DNA of 64,000 bases from an uncultured delta proteobacterium (GCA_903843965.1 CAIMRY010000029.1:124001-188000), one strand, 5' to 3'; positions 41,817 to 50,919 are shown, counted from the first letter of the stretch. The notes: generated by a model not told the origin, from the letters alone. Program-made: numbers and translations.

Positions 41817-44378
41817 TCAGGTTCGGCCACCCAATGCATCCGCCAAGGAATACTGTGTCGCCGGGCCCTTGCCTGTCTTGCGCAGCACCCCGGCCTTGAC
41901 CAGGGCGTGCAGGTCGTACTGCGCCGTGCGCTGGGAGACCTCCGCCCCCAGGGCGTTCTGGTAGTCCAGCCGGGTGAAGCTGCCGCCTGCGCGGGCCAGG
42001 CTCATGGCCAGGTCGTGACGGGGGTTGCCGCTCTTTTCCTGTGGCTGGGCGCTGGGCGCTGGGCGCTCCGGCGGCCTTTTCGCGTTGTCCTGGGGCACGC
42101 TGTCCTGGGGCGGCATCTCCTGCGCCCTTTGCATGTAGGCCGTGGCGTCGGCCCCATCCCAGTTGAGCTGCGGGGAGAGCATGGCGTCGTCGAAAACCAG
42201 ATCCTCGGCATAGAGCACGTCGCCCTCGGCAAAGGCCATGGCCCGCGTGAGGCAGTTCTTGAGTTCGCGCACGTTGCCGGGCCAGTCGTGGGCCATGAGC
42301 TTCTCCAGGGCCCCGCGCGAGAGCCCGACCTCGCCCCGACGGGCCTGCAGCCCGGATTCGCGGAGGAAATGACTGGCCAAAAGCGGAATGTCCTCCTTGC
42401 GCTGGCGCAGGGCCGGTGTCTGGATGCTGATGACCTTGAGGCGGTAGTAAAGGTCCTCCCGGAATTCGCCGCGCTGCACCAGCTCCATCAGGTCCACGTT
42501 GGTGGCCGCGATGACGCGCAGATTAAACTCCACCTCCTGGTCGCTGCCCAGAGGGCGGATGCGCCGCACGGACAGGGCCCGCAGAAGCGCCTTCTGGACC
42601 TTGTTCGAGGCCGTGCCGATCTCGTCCAGGAAGAGCGTGCCTTCGTTGGCGGCCAGAAACGCGCCCTTGCGGTCGGCGTTGGCTGCGGTGAAGGCGCCCT
42701 TGATGTGCCCAAACAGGGCGTCGAGCAGCAGGTTCTCGTCCAGCCCGCCGCAATTGATGGAGATGAACGGCTTGCTGGCGCGGCTGCTGAACTTGTGGAT
42801 GCCCTCGGCCGTCAGCTCCTTTCCGGTGCCGGTCTCGCCCACCACGAGAACATCGGCCTCGGACCCGGCGGCCTTGCGGATCATGCTCTGGAGCGTGACC
42901 ATGACCTGGCTCTGGCCGATGAGGTCGGGTATCTCGCCCACCAGCTTCCAGCCCAGGTTGGCCGGAAGCTCGCTGTCAAAGGACACCTTCTGGCGCTGGG
43001 AGACCATCTGGATGTGCTCGTCGCGCTGCCTGATCTGCTCCTGCTTGTCCTGGATGGACAGGATCATCTTGTTCAGGGCGTCCTTCAGGACCACGGATTC
43101 GCGGTCGTAGCTGCCCAGGCGCACCGGGCGCAGGGTCTTCTCCTCGAAGATGGCGCTGATCTCTGCGGCCAGGGTCAGCACGGGCCGCGTGATGAGCCGG
43201 CTGATGAAGATGACCAAGAGCGCGATGAGCGCCATGACCACTACGGTGATCACGGCCATGACGTCCATGTGCCGGAACTCTGCGGCATCGGCCAGGCGGC
43301 TGCGGTCCACGTAGGCCAGGCCGCCGATGATCTCGGCGTCTTTGTCCGGCTGGGCGTGGAAGTGAACCGGGGCAAAGACGATGAAGTGCTGGTCGCTCAA
43401 AATGCCCGCCGCTGTCGGCAGGTCCTCGGCGTCCATGAGCCCCTGCTGCCCGGCCTGCATCTCGACGATCATGCGCCAGTACGATTCGTGCCTGGTAGAG
43501 GGCCGGAAGGACTTGTTGTACTCCGGCATGCCGTAGTCGCCGGTCATGCCCAGGCGGGCTATCTCCACCGAGAGGCCCTTGTCGGGCTCCTCCAGGTTCT
43601 CGGACTGGAAGAGCATCCAGCCCTGGTCGTCGAAGAAGAAGCTGAAGCGGTTCTCGCTGGTGCGGGCAAAGGAGAACAGAGGCGATTTCGGCGAGTTGTA
43701 CAATGACAGGATGTTGCGGAAGGCCGTGGAGTCGAGCGAGACGATGAGCTGCCCGCGCAGGCGCGACAGGGCGTCGAAAACCGGGGTGAGGATGCGGAAC
43801 ACGGTCAGGGTGCGGGCCCGGGGCGCGTCCGGGAAGGCCGAAGGCGGATAGGACACCTCCGTCAGCCCCGACAGGTGCGCGGCGCCCGGGTGCAGCTCCC
43901 GGACCTTCTGGGCCAGGGCGATGGGGCTGTTCTTGATGTACTGGTACTGGTCCTGGCTGATCTCGGCCATGTGGCTGTTCACGGGCACCAGCAGCATCGT
44001 GTCCGATGCGTTCAGGCCGACAAAGGCCAGCTCTGCAACCACGCCCGGGTGGAACACGTTCCACTGTCGGCAGGCGGCGGCCAGGGCCTCGCGGTCCACC
44101 TGGCCCGACTGCGCCACCACCACCAGACCCTTGCGGAAGAACTCCAGCAGCCCCTCAAAATCCCGCGCCTGGGCCAGGTTCTGGGTCTGCGCCGTGCGGT
44201 GCAGCGACTGGTTCAGGTACTTGGTGGAGTACCAGTTGGTGGCATAGCCGGTGAAGGCCAGGATCAGGGCGATGGACGGGATGAGGGAAACCAGGAGCTT
44301 CTTCTGCACGCTCCAGGTGGCGAAGAAATGCTCCCCGGCCTCGTTCTCAACCCTCGCACGATAGGGACTCCATGCCAT
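41817..44378 (-). CDS. Membrane sensor-sigma-54 activator with winged-helix C-terminus
   Basis: The protein has 853 residues. The ATG at 44378 has GGGAGGGTGGGGGA before it. It has two membrane helices (about 25-45 and 385-410) around a large periplasmic sensor, then a HAMP-like segment and an AAA+ domain (about 485-710). Walker A GETGTGKE is at 514-521 and Walker B GTLFLDEIG follows. The sigma-54 contact loop reads GAFTAA (561-566) instead of GAFTGA. The end is not a Fis-type helix-turn-helix but a winged-helix-like domain (ARAGGSFTRLDYQNAL; TAQYDLHALVKAGVLRKTGKG). It probably senses an external signal and drives the divergent operon at 44660. Confidence 0.9.
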   Translation of the reverse strand: MAWSPYRARVENEAGEHFFATWSVQKKLLVSLIPSIALILAFTGYATNWYSTKYLNQSLHRTAQTQNLAQARDFEGLLEFFRKGLVVVAQSGQVDREALAAACRQWNVFHPGVVAELAFVGLNASDTMLLVPVNSHMAEISQDQYQYIKNSPIALAQKVRELHPGAAHLSGLTEVSYPPSAFPDAPRARTLTVFRILTPVFDALSRLRGQLIVSLDSTAFRNILSLYNSPKSPLFSFARTSENRFSFFFDDQGWMLFQSENLEEPDKGLSVEIARLGMTGDYGMPEYNKSFRPSTRHESYWRMIVEMQAGQQGLMDAEDLPTAAGILSDQHFIVFAPVHFHAQPDKDAEIIGGLAYVDRSRLADAAEFRHMDVMAVITVVVMALIALLVIFISRLITRPVLTLAAEISAIFEEKTLRPVRLGSYDRESVVLKDALNKMILSIQDKQEQIRQRDEHIQMVSQRQKVSFDSELPANLGWKLVGEIPDLIGQSQVMVTLQSMIRKAAGSEADVLVVGETGTGKELTAEGIHKFSSRASKPFISINCGGLDENLLLDALFGHIKGAFTAANADRKGAFLAANEGTLFLDEIGTASNKVQKALLRALSVRRIRPLGSDQEVEFNLRVIAATNVDLMELVQRGEFREDLYYRLKVISIQTPALRQRKEDIPLLASHFLRESGLQARRGEVGLSRGALEKLMAHDWPGNVRELKNCLTRAMAFAEGDVLYAEDLVFDDAMLSPQLNWDGADATAYMQRAQEMPPQDSVPQDNAKRPPERPAPSAQPQEKSGNPRHDLAMSLARAGGSFTRLDYQNALGAEVSQRTAQYDLHALVKAGVLRKTGKGPATQYSLADALGGRT

Positions 44379-44409
44379 TCCCCCACCCTCCCGGACAGAC
44401 AGATGCTCA

Positions 44410-44463
44410 TTCGCGCAAAACCACCCAAGCAGCCCCTGAAACACCTTGCGCAATACGCGCAAT
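44410..44463. promoter_or_regulatory. TTCGCGCAA-type elements upstream of the sigma-54 promoter
   Basis: TTCGCGCAA occurs at 44410-44418, the palindrome TTGCGCAA at 44446-44453 and TACGCGCAA at 44454-44462. They lie 60-115 bases upstream of the sigma-54 promoter, the normal range for enhancer sites. The same motif is clustered before the PEP-synthase-like gene. Confidence 0.65.
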
Positions 44464-44524
44464 CACGCAGAGCGTTGTTTGCACGACTACGATATCTTCA
44501 ATGATTCCGTCAAGCTTTTTCCAA

Positions 44525-44540
44525 TGGCATAAGCCTTGCT
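44525..44540 (+). promoter_or_regulatory. Sigma-54 promoter of the TauE/SafE operon
   Basis: The sequence TGGCATAAGCCTTGCT has the -24 TGGCA and -12 TTGCT elements at the exact consensus spacing. It lies about 120 bases before the first gene of the operon and next to a sigma-54 activator gene. Confidence 0.85.
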
Positions 44541-44659
44541 ATAAGGAAAATCACGAAAGACGGATCAAGCCGGTCGCGTGGGCATATGGTGGCGCCACGG
44601 TAGCCGGAAGAGTGGCAGGGGTCAATTTGGAGAGTTTATGTTTGAGAGGGAGGAACCCA

Positions 44660-44959
44660 ATGAAAGCTCGTTTCATCAAGCTGTTCACCTGGTGCACGCT
44701 CCTGTGCCTCGCGTTGCCAGAGTTCGTGCTGGCCGGCGGCGGAGGAAAGATCGACAACATCGTCATCGTGGCCGACACGCGCAAGTTCACTGGCTGGGAG
44801 GCCTGGTGGACCAACCTGTACAATGAGAGCCATCTGTACTTCACACTGCTCACAATCGTCCTCATCCCGACCATCGGCGTGATCTTCGGCGTGATCGCAG
44901 ACCTGCTGATGGGCTTGATCGGCATCGACCTGAAGTCCCGCGAGCTTGCGGAACACTAA
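44660..44959 (+). CDS. Small membrane protein preceding the TauE/SafE gene
   Basis: This 99-residue protein has a GAGGGAGGA site before the ATG. It has a cleavable-looking signal (LFTWCTLLCLALPEFVLA), a short glycine-rich outer segment, a tryptophan-rich stretch (FTGWEAWWTNLYNES) and one later membrane helix (FTLLTIVLIPTIGVIFGVIADLLMGLI). No enzymatic motif is seen. It is the first gene after the sigma-54 promoter and lies 29 bases before the exporter, so it is a likely accessory subunit of it. Confidence 0.82.
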   Translation: MKARFIKLFTWCTLLCLALPEFVLAGGGGKIDNIVIVADTRKFTGWEAWWTNLYNESHLYFTLLTIVLIPTIGVIFGVIADLLMGLIGIDLKSRELAEH

Positions 44960-44988
44960 ACCAATCCAACTCAAGAGGAGAGTGCGAT

Positions 44989-46038
44989 ATGGAATGGTTG
45001 TACGTCCTCATGCCCATCGCGGGCGTGAAAATATTCTGGCCTGGCCTGATCATCCTTGGCGTGGGCGTTGGCATCATCGGCGGATTCTTCGGCATGGGCG
45101 GCGCGTGGATGGTGACCCCCGGCCTGAACATCCTGGGCTTCCCCATGGCTTTCGCCATCGGCACGGACATCGCCCACATGGCTGGCAAGAGCCTCATCTC
45201 CACCATGCGCCACGGCAAGTTCGGGAACGTGGACTACAAGCTGGGCATGATCATGCTCATAGGAACAGTGGTGGGCTTTGAAATCGGGGCCCAAATGATC
45301 ATGTGGCTGGAACGAATGGGCAACGTTGAGAAGGTCGTGCGCTGGCTGTACATCGGCCTGCTCGCCTTCATTGCCTGGATGGTCTTCCACGACATCAATG
45401 TGCGCCGCAAGAAGGACAGTGCCGCGCGCGCCGCGGGCCAGGAAGTCGACAAGCTGTCCACCGGCATCGAGTGGCACAAGCACTTCCACGCCATCAAGAT
45501 CCCGCCCATGATGCACTTCAATGAAGCCGGCGTGTACTGCTCCATGTGGCTGCCCGTGTTTGTGAGCTTCCTCACCGGCTGGCTGGCTGGCATCCTGGGC
45601 ATCGGCGGCGGTCTCATCCGCATGCCCTCGCTGATCTACATCGTCGGCTGCCCGACCCACGTGGCCGTCGGCACCGACCTGTTCGAAGTCATGATCTCCG
45701 GCCTGTACGGCGCTGGCACCTATACGTATAAGGGCCGCACCGAACTCGTGGCCGCCGTGATCATGCTCATCGGCGCCTCCATGGGCGCTCAGGTGGGCGC
45801 TGTGGCCACCAAGTACATCAAGGGCTACGGCATCCGCATGGCCTTCGGCTTCGCGGTCCTCGGCTGCATGGTGTCCATCCTGCTCAAGCTCGCGGCCAAG
45901 GCCTGGAGCATCCCCATCCTGGACGACGTGGCCACAGCGGTCGTGCTGATCGTCGTGTCCGCGCTGTCGCTGTACATCTTCCTCAAGTTCCTCGCCGGCT
46001 GCAAGGCCGAGGTCGCGATGAAGGCGGCCAAGGGCTAG
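44989..46038 (+). CDS. TauE/SafE-family anion exporter
   Basis: This 349-residue inner-membrane protein has about eight or nine helices and the duplicated TauE pattern: GVGVGIIGGFFGMGGAWMVTPGLNILGFP in the first half and WLAGILGIGGGLIRMPSLIYIVG in the second. An insert of about 80 residues lies between the halves, with a charged segment (HDINVRRKKDSAARAAG). Family members export sulfite, sulfonates or organic acids such as sulfoacetate. For a sulfate reducer, sulfite or thiosulfate is a reasonable guess, but the substrate is not shown by sequence. An AAGAGGAG site precedes it. Confidence 0.9.
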   Translation: MEWLYVLMPIAGVKIFWPGLIILGVGVGIIGGFFGMGGAWMVTPGLNILGFPMAFAIGTDIAHMAGKSLISTMRHGKFGNVDYKLGMIMLIGTVVGFEIGAQMIMWLERMGNVEKVVRWLYIGLLAFIAWMVFHDINVRRKKDSAARAAGQEVDKLSTGIEWHKHFHAIKIPPMMHFNEAGVYCSMWLPVFVSFLTGWLAGILGIGGGLIRMPSLIYIVGCPTHVAVGTDLFEVMISGLYGAGTYTYKGRTELVAAVIMLIGASMGAQVGAVATKYIKGYGIRMAFGFAVLGCMVSILLKLAAKAWSIPILDDVATAVVLIVVSALSLYIFLKFLAGCKAEVAMKAAKG

Positions 46039-46098
46039 GCGCAACACGCTGCTGCGCTGGAAACACACCGCACTGAGCATAACCGAAGGAGATTGGAT

Positions 46099-46710
46099 AT
46101 GACCGGCAAAAGCATGTGGCGCACCCTCCTCGTGGCCCTGCCCCTGGTGCTGCTCCTGGGCTGCACCGACTACGGCAAGGTCGATCAGGGCCGGGTGATC
46201 AAATACGATCCCGAGACCAAGACCATGACCTTCATCCGGGACAAGGCGAATGACGCACAGAACCCGGACTACACCTTCCTGCCGCCCGTCTCGTACGTGC
46301 TGCCCGACAACCCGGCCGAGGCTGGCCCGCTGCCCAAGGCTGGCGGCCGCATGAAGATCGACAACAAGAAGAACCAGATCATCATCTTCGACCCGGCCAC
46401 GCAGAACTTCAAGACCATCGACTTTGTCATGATCGACTACAAGGAGAACATTGACAAGGAACACCCCCTTGTGTTCGACAAGGACGCTGGCAAGGCCAAG
46501 AAGTTCCCCGTGGTGGACAAGGACAAGAAGACCGTGACCATTTACTCCGGTCGCCAGAAGACCCTGTCCGTCATCCAGCTGCCGGAAGAATACTTCGCCA
46601 TGCCTGAAAGCACCTGGGACTCCGGCGACGAAGCCCGCGTGTACTACAAGGACGAGGGCAAGGCCCTGCGCTACATGAACGTCTCCAAGACCAACATCTT
46701 CAAGAAGTAG
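46099..46710 (+). CDS. Lipoprotein of the TauE/SafE operon
   Basis: This 203-residue protein uses the ATG at 46099, with AAGGAG 8 bases upstream, in preference to a TTG two codons earlier. The lipoprotein signal ends LLLGC (C22). The mature protein is lysine- and aspartate-rich and mostly beta strand by pattern (RVIKYDPETKTMTFIRDK and QNFKTIDFVMIDYKENI), with no recognised catalytic motif. It is probably anchored to the periplasmic membrane face and may bind the exported substrate or sense it (inference). Confidence 0.82.
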   Translation: MTGKSMWRTLLVALPLVLLLGCTDYGKVDQGRVIKYDPETKTMTFIRDKANDAQNPDYTFLPPVSYVLPDNPAEAGPLPKAGGRMKIDNKKNQIIIFDPATQNFKTIDFVMIDYKENIDKEHPLVFDKDAGKAKKFPVVDKDKKTVTIYSGRQKTLSVIQLPEEYFAMPESTWDSGDEARVYYKDEGKALRYMNVSKTNIFKK

Positions 46711-46777
46711 CCATTACCGCACAGGCGGGCCGGGGCTCTCCCGGCCCGCCCCACAAGAAGCAGAAAGGAGCCCGGCC

Positions 46778-47026
46778 ATGTTCTTCCGCGATGAGAACGA
46801 AACCCCCAGAATCAACATGAACGGACGCCAGAAGCTCTTCATCCTGGCGCTCGACTTCGTCATCATCGTCGAGCTGTGCATCGCCATGGCCAGCGCCACG
46901 GCCAACCCCGAGACATTCACCCCGTCCTTCATGCGCACCTTCTTCTCCCTGTTCGCGCCCACAGCCCTGGCCGGGTTCTTCGGCTACCGCAGGCTGCGCG
47001 ACCGCACGGAAAACGCCCCCTCATGA
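46778..47026 (+). CDS. Small two-helix membrane protein
   Basis: The protein has 82 residues with an AAAGGAG site. Two hydrophobic segments are seen (LFILALDFVIIVELCIAMASA and FFSLFAPTALAGFFGY), with a charged N-terminus facing the cytoplasm. No family is recognised. It overlaps the next gene as ATGA, so the two are coupled and probably interact. Confidence 0.78.
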   Translation: MFFRDENETPRINMNGRQKLFILALDFVIIVELCIAMASATANPETFTPSFMRTFFSLFAPTALAGFFGYRRLRDRTENAPS

Positions 47027-47832
47027 GCTTCGCCTCCCTGGCCGCGCAGCGCAGGCTCGCGGGCCTCGTCGGCTGCGGCGTCATGATCCTGATCGTGGCC
47101 GCCCTGGTGGACGGCATGATCGCCGGAGGCCTGAAAGACCCCTTCCACCTCGACCTTCTGCCGGGCCAGAGCGTGATGCTGAGCGAGCGCATGCCTGTCG
47201 GCGCGGAGCGGCTGGAGGACATCAGCCTGCGGGCGTCTGCCCCCGGAATCTCCCTCCGCCTCCAGGAGACCTTCTCCGGCTTCTGGCTGGGCGGCACCCT
47301 CTGGCGTGCAGAGGCTACGCTGTCCGCAAGCCTCCCGGTGGGCGACTACAGCGTGGCCACCTTCCACCACAACGGCAGCGCCGCCTCCCCGCCGCAGGTC
47401 TTCACCCTGCGCGTGCACAAGGACGTCCACGCCATCCAGGCCGCGTCGGGCTCGCTCTCCACCCGCAGCCTGGGCCTTTCGCCCTACCAGCTGGCCCTGT
47501 ACCTGCTGGGCCTGGCGCTGCTGCCCATGGCCGCCAGCTTCGTGCTCTCCCGCAAAATCAGCCGGGCGTTGCGCCAGGAACGCATGGCCGAGATCTTCCG
47601 CGCCAGGGCGGCGCAGCCCGGCGAAACAGAGGGCCAACGCATCTCCTTCTGCCCCGGTCCGGGCCACGGGCTGACCCCGGGCAGCCTGGTGGAGGTGCTG
47701 GACGAGCGCGCCAAGGGGCTGCTCGGCATGGCGGAAGTGATTGAGGTCACAGGCGAAAACATCGAGGCCAGCATGCACGGCGGGGTGCAGGTGCGTCCCG
47801 GCTCCCTGGTCCGGTTGCCCCGCCCGCGCTGA
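47023..47832 (+). CDS. Membrane-anchored protein with periplasmic and cytoplasmic domains
   Basis: This 269-residue protein has a first membrane helix (about 12-34), a periplasmic beta-rich domain (about 40-145: GQSVMLSERMPVGAERLEDISLR), a second helix (about 155-178) and a cytoplasmic part. The last 60 residues look like a small beta-barrel with NfeD-like flavour (PGSLVEVLDERAKGLLGMAEVIEV), but similarity is weak. It is the last gene of the sigma-54-linked operon. I do not recognise a family. Confidence 0.75.
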   Translation: MSFASLAAQRRLAGLVGCGVMILIVAALVDGMIAGGLKDPFHLDLLPGQSVMLSERMPVGAERLEDISLRASAPGISLRLQETFSGFWLGGTLWRAEATLSASLPVGDYSVATFHHNGSAASPPQVFTLRVHKDVHAIQAASGSLSTRSLGLSPYQLALYLLGLALLPMAASFVLSRKISRALRQERMAEIFRARAAQPGETEGQRISFCPGPGHGLTPGSLVEVLDERAKGLLGMAEVIEVTGENIEASMHGGVQVRPGSLVRLPRPR

Positions 47833-48042
47833 TTTCTCATTTGCCGCAATCTCCTGTATGGTCCGCTTGCGTGTCCGCGCCAGCACGGCTGCGTGCGTGA
47901 ACATGCGCGTGCTCTTTCCCGGTCCAAAAACTGCGCCCACGCGCTCAGGACCGGCACCTGATCCTGCATGCGCAAGCCCCGGCCAGGCCAATGGTCCTGA
48001 TTCCAGAAGGCGCTTCATGGAGTTGAGGGGAGGATGCAGCAC

Positions 48043-50064
48043 ATGCTTGACGCCTACATCGGCCTCTTGATCTTCTGGCCCATGGCCGCCGGGCTGGCCT
48101 GCCTAGGCCTGCGCCGCCCGGCCGCGCGGTCCGCGCTGGTCATGGCCAGCGCCGCCATTCTGGCCGCCGCCGCCCTGGGGCTGGCCAGCCAGACCCCACT
48201 CACGGCGAACCCGGCCTTTTTGTCCTCCAGCACGGCCCTTGCCGTGGCCCAGGCCCTGGGCTTCCTTTTTCCGGCCTATTTTCTGTACACTGGCCTGAGG
48301 GAAAAACACGCGCTCGTCATCGTCTTCGCCCTGTGCCAACTCGGCCTGGCCGCCTTTGGCGCCTTCGGCCTGCCCGCACCGGCCGAGGCCAAGGCCGCCG
48401 TGGTGGTCGACGGCCTGTCTTTGGCCCTGGTCCTGGTGGTTTCCCTGATTGGCCCGCTCATCAGCATCTTCGCCCTGCCGTACATGGCGCACCATGAACA
48501 GCACCTGGGCCCGAAGATCTCGCGCCAGCCGCAGTTCTTCCTGGTCCTGCTGGCCTTCCTGGGCTTTATGAACGGTCTGGCCCTGGCGGGCGGCCTGCAC
48601 GTCTTCGCCGCCTGCTACGAGGGCACCACGCTGTGCTCCTTCCTGCTCATCGGCCACGACAAAACGCCCGAGGCCCGGCAGAGCGCCCTGCGCGCCCTGT
48701 GGCTGAACAGCCTGGGCGGCGTGTTCCTGCACACGGGCATCCTGCTCATCCAGAAGCAGTTCGCCCTGGCCGACATCCAGGCCATCGCCACCCCGGCCCT
48801 GTGGACCGGGACTTCCTCACAAGCCCTGGGCCTGCTCCCCCTGGCCCTCTTGGCCGTGGCCGCCTGCGTCAAGTCCGCACAGCTGCCCTTCCAGTCCTGG
48901 CTGCTGGGGGCCATGGTCGCGCCCACGCCGGTTTCCGCGCTGCTGCACTCCAGCACCATGGTCAACGTGGGCGTGTTTGTGTGCCTGCGCCTGGCCCCGG
49001 TGCTCGCAGGCACTTCCACAGGCCGCCTGCTGACCCTGGCCGGGGCCTTCACCTTCCTGGCCGCCTCGGCCCTGGCCCTGGGCCAAAGCAACGCCAAGAA
49101 GATCCTGGCCTACTCCACCCTGGCCAACCTGGGCCTGATCATCGCCTGCGCGGGCATCGGCACGGCTGCGGCCATCGCCGTGGGCACGGTGCTGCTGGTC
49201 GTCCACGCCGCCACCAAGGGGCTGTTGTTCCTCTGCGTGGGCGACCTTGAGCAGGCCATCGGCAGCCGCGACCTGGAGAACCTGCGCGCGGCGGTCGCCA
49301 CATCCCCGCTGACGGCCCTGGCCGCCGCCGCCGGGTCCCTGGCCATGGTCCTGCCGCCGCTGGGCATGCTGGCGGGCAAGTGGGCCGTGCTGGAGGCCGC
49401 CACAGCCAGCCACGCGAGCCCGCTCGCGGCCACCGTGGTCATGCTGGCCGTGGTCATGCTGGCCGTGGGCAGCGCGCTGGCCGTGGTCTGCTGGGTGCGC
49501 TTCACCGGCACCCTCTTGAGCGGGGTTGCCGTGGGCCAAGTCACAGCTCCGCAGACCACACCGAAACCTGGGCAGACCTCAAGCCTTGCCAGCGGTTTTA
49601 CAACCAGCCCGTCCGCCAGCCCGTCCGCCAGCCTGTCCGCCAGCCTGTCCGCCAATCTGGCCGCCAATCTGACAACCGGCCCCATCCTGACCATGCTGGC
49701 CGGGGCCGTGGGCCTGGGCCTGGCCGCACCCTGGCTCAACGCCCTGCTGCTGCCCGCCGGACAGGGCGACCCCCTGGCCGGGGGCTGGTGGCTGCTGCCT
49801 GGGCTCTTCCTCGTGGCCCTGCCGACCTGGGCCCTGGGCCTGCGCGCGCGGGCCCGCCAGAGCGCGGTCAGCCCGGCCAGCCCGTATCTCGGCGGGCTGC
49901 CGTCGGTTGCGCCCGGCAGCTTTGTCGGCGCGCTGGGGCGCAGTTGGACCCTGACCGAGGGCAACGAGTACGCCCCGGAATTCTTTGGCGAGGCGCGGCT
50001 GACCAAGCTCGCCGGAGCGCTGGCTGCCGCGCTGCTGCTGGCCCTGGCCGGAGGCGCGCTGTGA
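48043..50064 (+). CDS. echA: Ech hydrogenase subunit A (NuoL-like proton-pumping subunit)
   Basis: The 673-residue membrane protein has about 16 helices and the antiporter-like core. The proton-channel region is visible: ACYEGTTLCSFLLIGHD; CVKSAQLPFQSWLLGAMVAPTPVSALLHSSTMVN; VHAATKGLLFLCVGDLE. The ATG at 48043 is preferred because GGAGG is then 9 bases away; 48034 is an alternative. A serine/alanine-rich insert made by a 12-bp tandem repeat interrupts a loop near residues 520-545. It couples ferredoxin-linked H2 turnover to ion transport. Confidence 0.92.
   Translation: MLDAYIGLLIFWPMAAGLACLGLRRPAARSALVMASAAILAAAALGLASQTPLTANPAFLSSSTALAVAQALGFLFPAYFLYTGLREKHALVIVFALCQLGLAAFGAFGLPAPAEAKAAVVVDGLSLALVLVVSLIGPLISIFALPYMAHHEQHLGPKISRQPQFFLVLLAFLGFMNGLALAGGLHVFAACYEGTTLCSFLLIGHDKTPEARQSALRALWLNSLGGVFLHTGILLIQKQFALADIQAIATPALWTGTSSQALGLLPLALLAVAACVKSAQLPFQSWLLGAMVAPTPVSALLHSSTMVNVGVFVCLRLAPVLAGTSTGRLLTLAGAFTFLAASALALGQSNAKKILAYSTLANLGLIIACAGIGTAAAIAVGTVLLVVHAATKGLLFLCVGDLEQAIGSRDLENLRAAVATSPLTALAAAAGSLAMVLPPLGMLAGKWAVLEAATASHASPLAATVVMLAVVMLAVGSALAVVCWVRFTGTLLSGVAVGQVTAPQTTPKPGQTSSLASGFTTSPSASPSASLSASLSANLAANLTTGPILTMLAGAVGLGLAAPWLNALLLPAGQGDPLAGGWWLLPGLFLVALPTWALGLRARARQSAVSPASPYLGGLPSVAPGSFVGALGRSWTLTEGNEYAPEFFGEARLTKLAGALAAALLLALAGGAL
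49605..49672 (+). repeat. In-frame 12-bp tandem repeat in echA
   Basis: The unit GTCCGCCAGCCT repeats about five times with small changes and encodes an SASPSASLSASL-type segment in a loop between helices. Confidence 0.85.
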
Positions 50065-50915
50065 CCCTGCGCACCGTCATGCTGGCCCTGGGCGGACTGG
50101 TGCTGGTTCCGCTGGCTGGCGGCCTGCTGGCCGGGCTGGACCGGATGCTCTCCGCGCGCCTGCAATCGCGCCTGGGCCCGCCCCTCTTCCAGCCCTTCTA
50201 TGACGTGGGCAAGCTCTGGTCCAAGGTCATCGCCCCGGCCAGCCAGTGGCAGGGCCTGTTCGTGCGCTGGGCGCTCGTGGCCTCCCTGGCCTCGGCCGTG
50301 CTCCTGGCCGCCGGGGCCGACCTGCTCCTGTGCTTCTTCGTCCAGGCCGCCAGCGCCAGCTTCGTGGCGCTCGGCGCGTTCTGCGGCAACTCGCCCTACG
50401 GCAAGCTCGGCGCACAGCGCGAGCTGTTCCAGCTTTTGGCCTACGAGCCAGTGCTCCTGGTCGGCATCCTCTGCCTGGCCAAGGCCGCGGGCGGCTTCGA
50501 CGCCGCAGGCATCATGGCCGCGCACGGCCCGCTGCTGTTCCGGCTGCCGCTTGTGGCGCCGGGCCTCATCTTCGCCCTGCTGGTCAAGCTGCGCAAGTCG
50601 CCCTTTGACCTGGCGGCCAGCCACCACATGCACCAGGAGCTGGTGCGCGGCGTGTACACGGACTACGCCGGGCGCGACTTCGCTCTGCTGGAGCTGGCCC
50701 ACTGGACGGACGTAGGCGTGACCCTGTGTATCTGCTCGCTCGTGTGGGCCACCGGCCCGCTTGCGATGGTCGCCACCGGCCTGGCGTTTCTGCTGGCGGT
50801 GGTGCTCATCGACAACGTCACCGCGCGGCTCACCTGGCGCGCCATGCTGGGCCGGGCTGCGCCCCTGGCCCTGGCCCTGGCCGCGGCCAACCTTGTCTGG
50901 CTGTACCTGGAGTAG
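50061..50915 (+). CDS. echB: Ech hydrogenase subunit B (NuoH-like)
   Basis: The 284-residue membrane subunit starts with a GTG overlapping the echA stop as GTGA. It shows the NuoH/EchB pattern (RLQSRLGPPLFQPFYDVGKLWSK and LRKSPFDLAASHHMHQELV) that forms the membrane anchor for the hydrogenase core. It has eight hydrophobic segments. Confidence 0.93.
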   Translation: MTLRTVMLALGGLVLVPLAGGLLAGLDRMLSARLQSRLGPPLFQPFYDVGKLWSKVIAPASQWQGLFVRWALVASLASAVLLAAGADLLLCFFVQAASASFVALGAFCGNSPYGKLGAQRELFQLLAYEPVLLVGILCLAKAAGGFDAAGIMAAHGPLLFRLPLVAPGLIFALLVKLRKSPFDLAASHHMHQELVRGVYTDYAGRDFALLELAHWTDVGVTLCICSLVWATGPLAMVATGLAFLLAVVLIDNVTARLTWRAMLGRAAPLALALAAANLVWLYLE

Positions 50916-50919
50916 GCCC

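Noticed and set aside
39675-43706. Very long plus-strand open frame (1343 codons) opposite the PEP-synthase-like and sigma-54 genes
   Set aside because: It is antisense to two clear genes and is rich in His, Gly, Ala and Val without any domain, as expected for shadow frames in GC-rich DNA.
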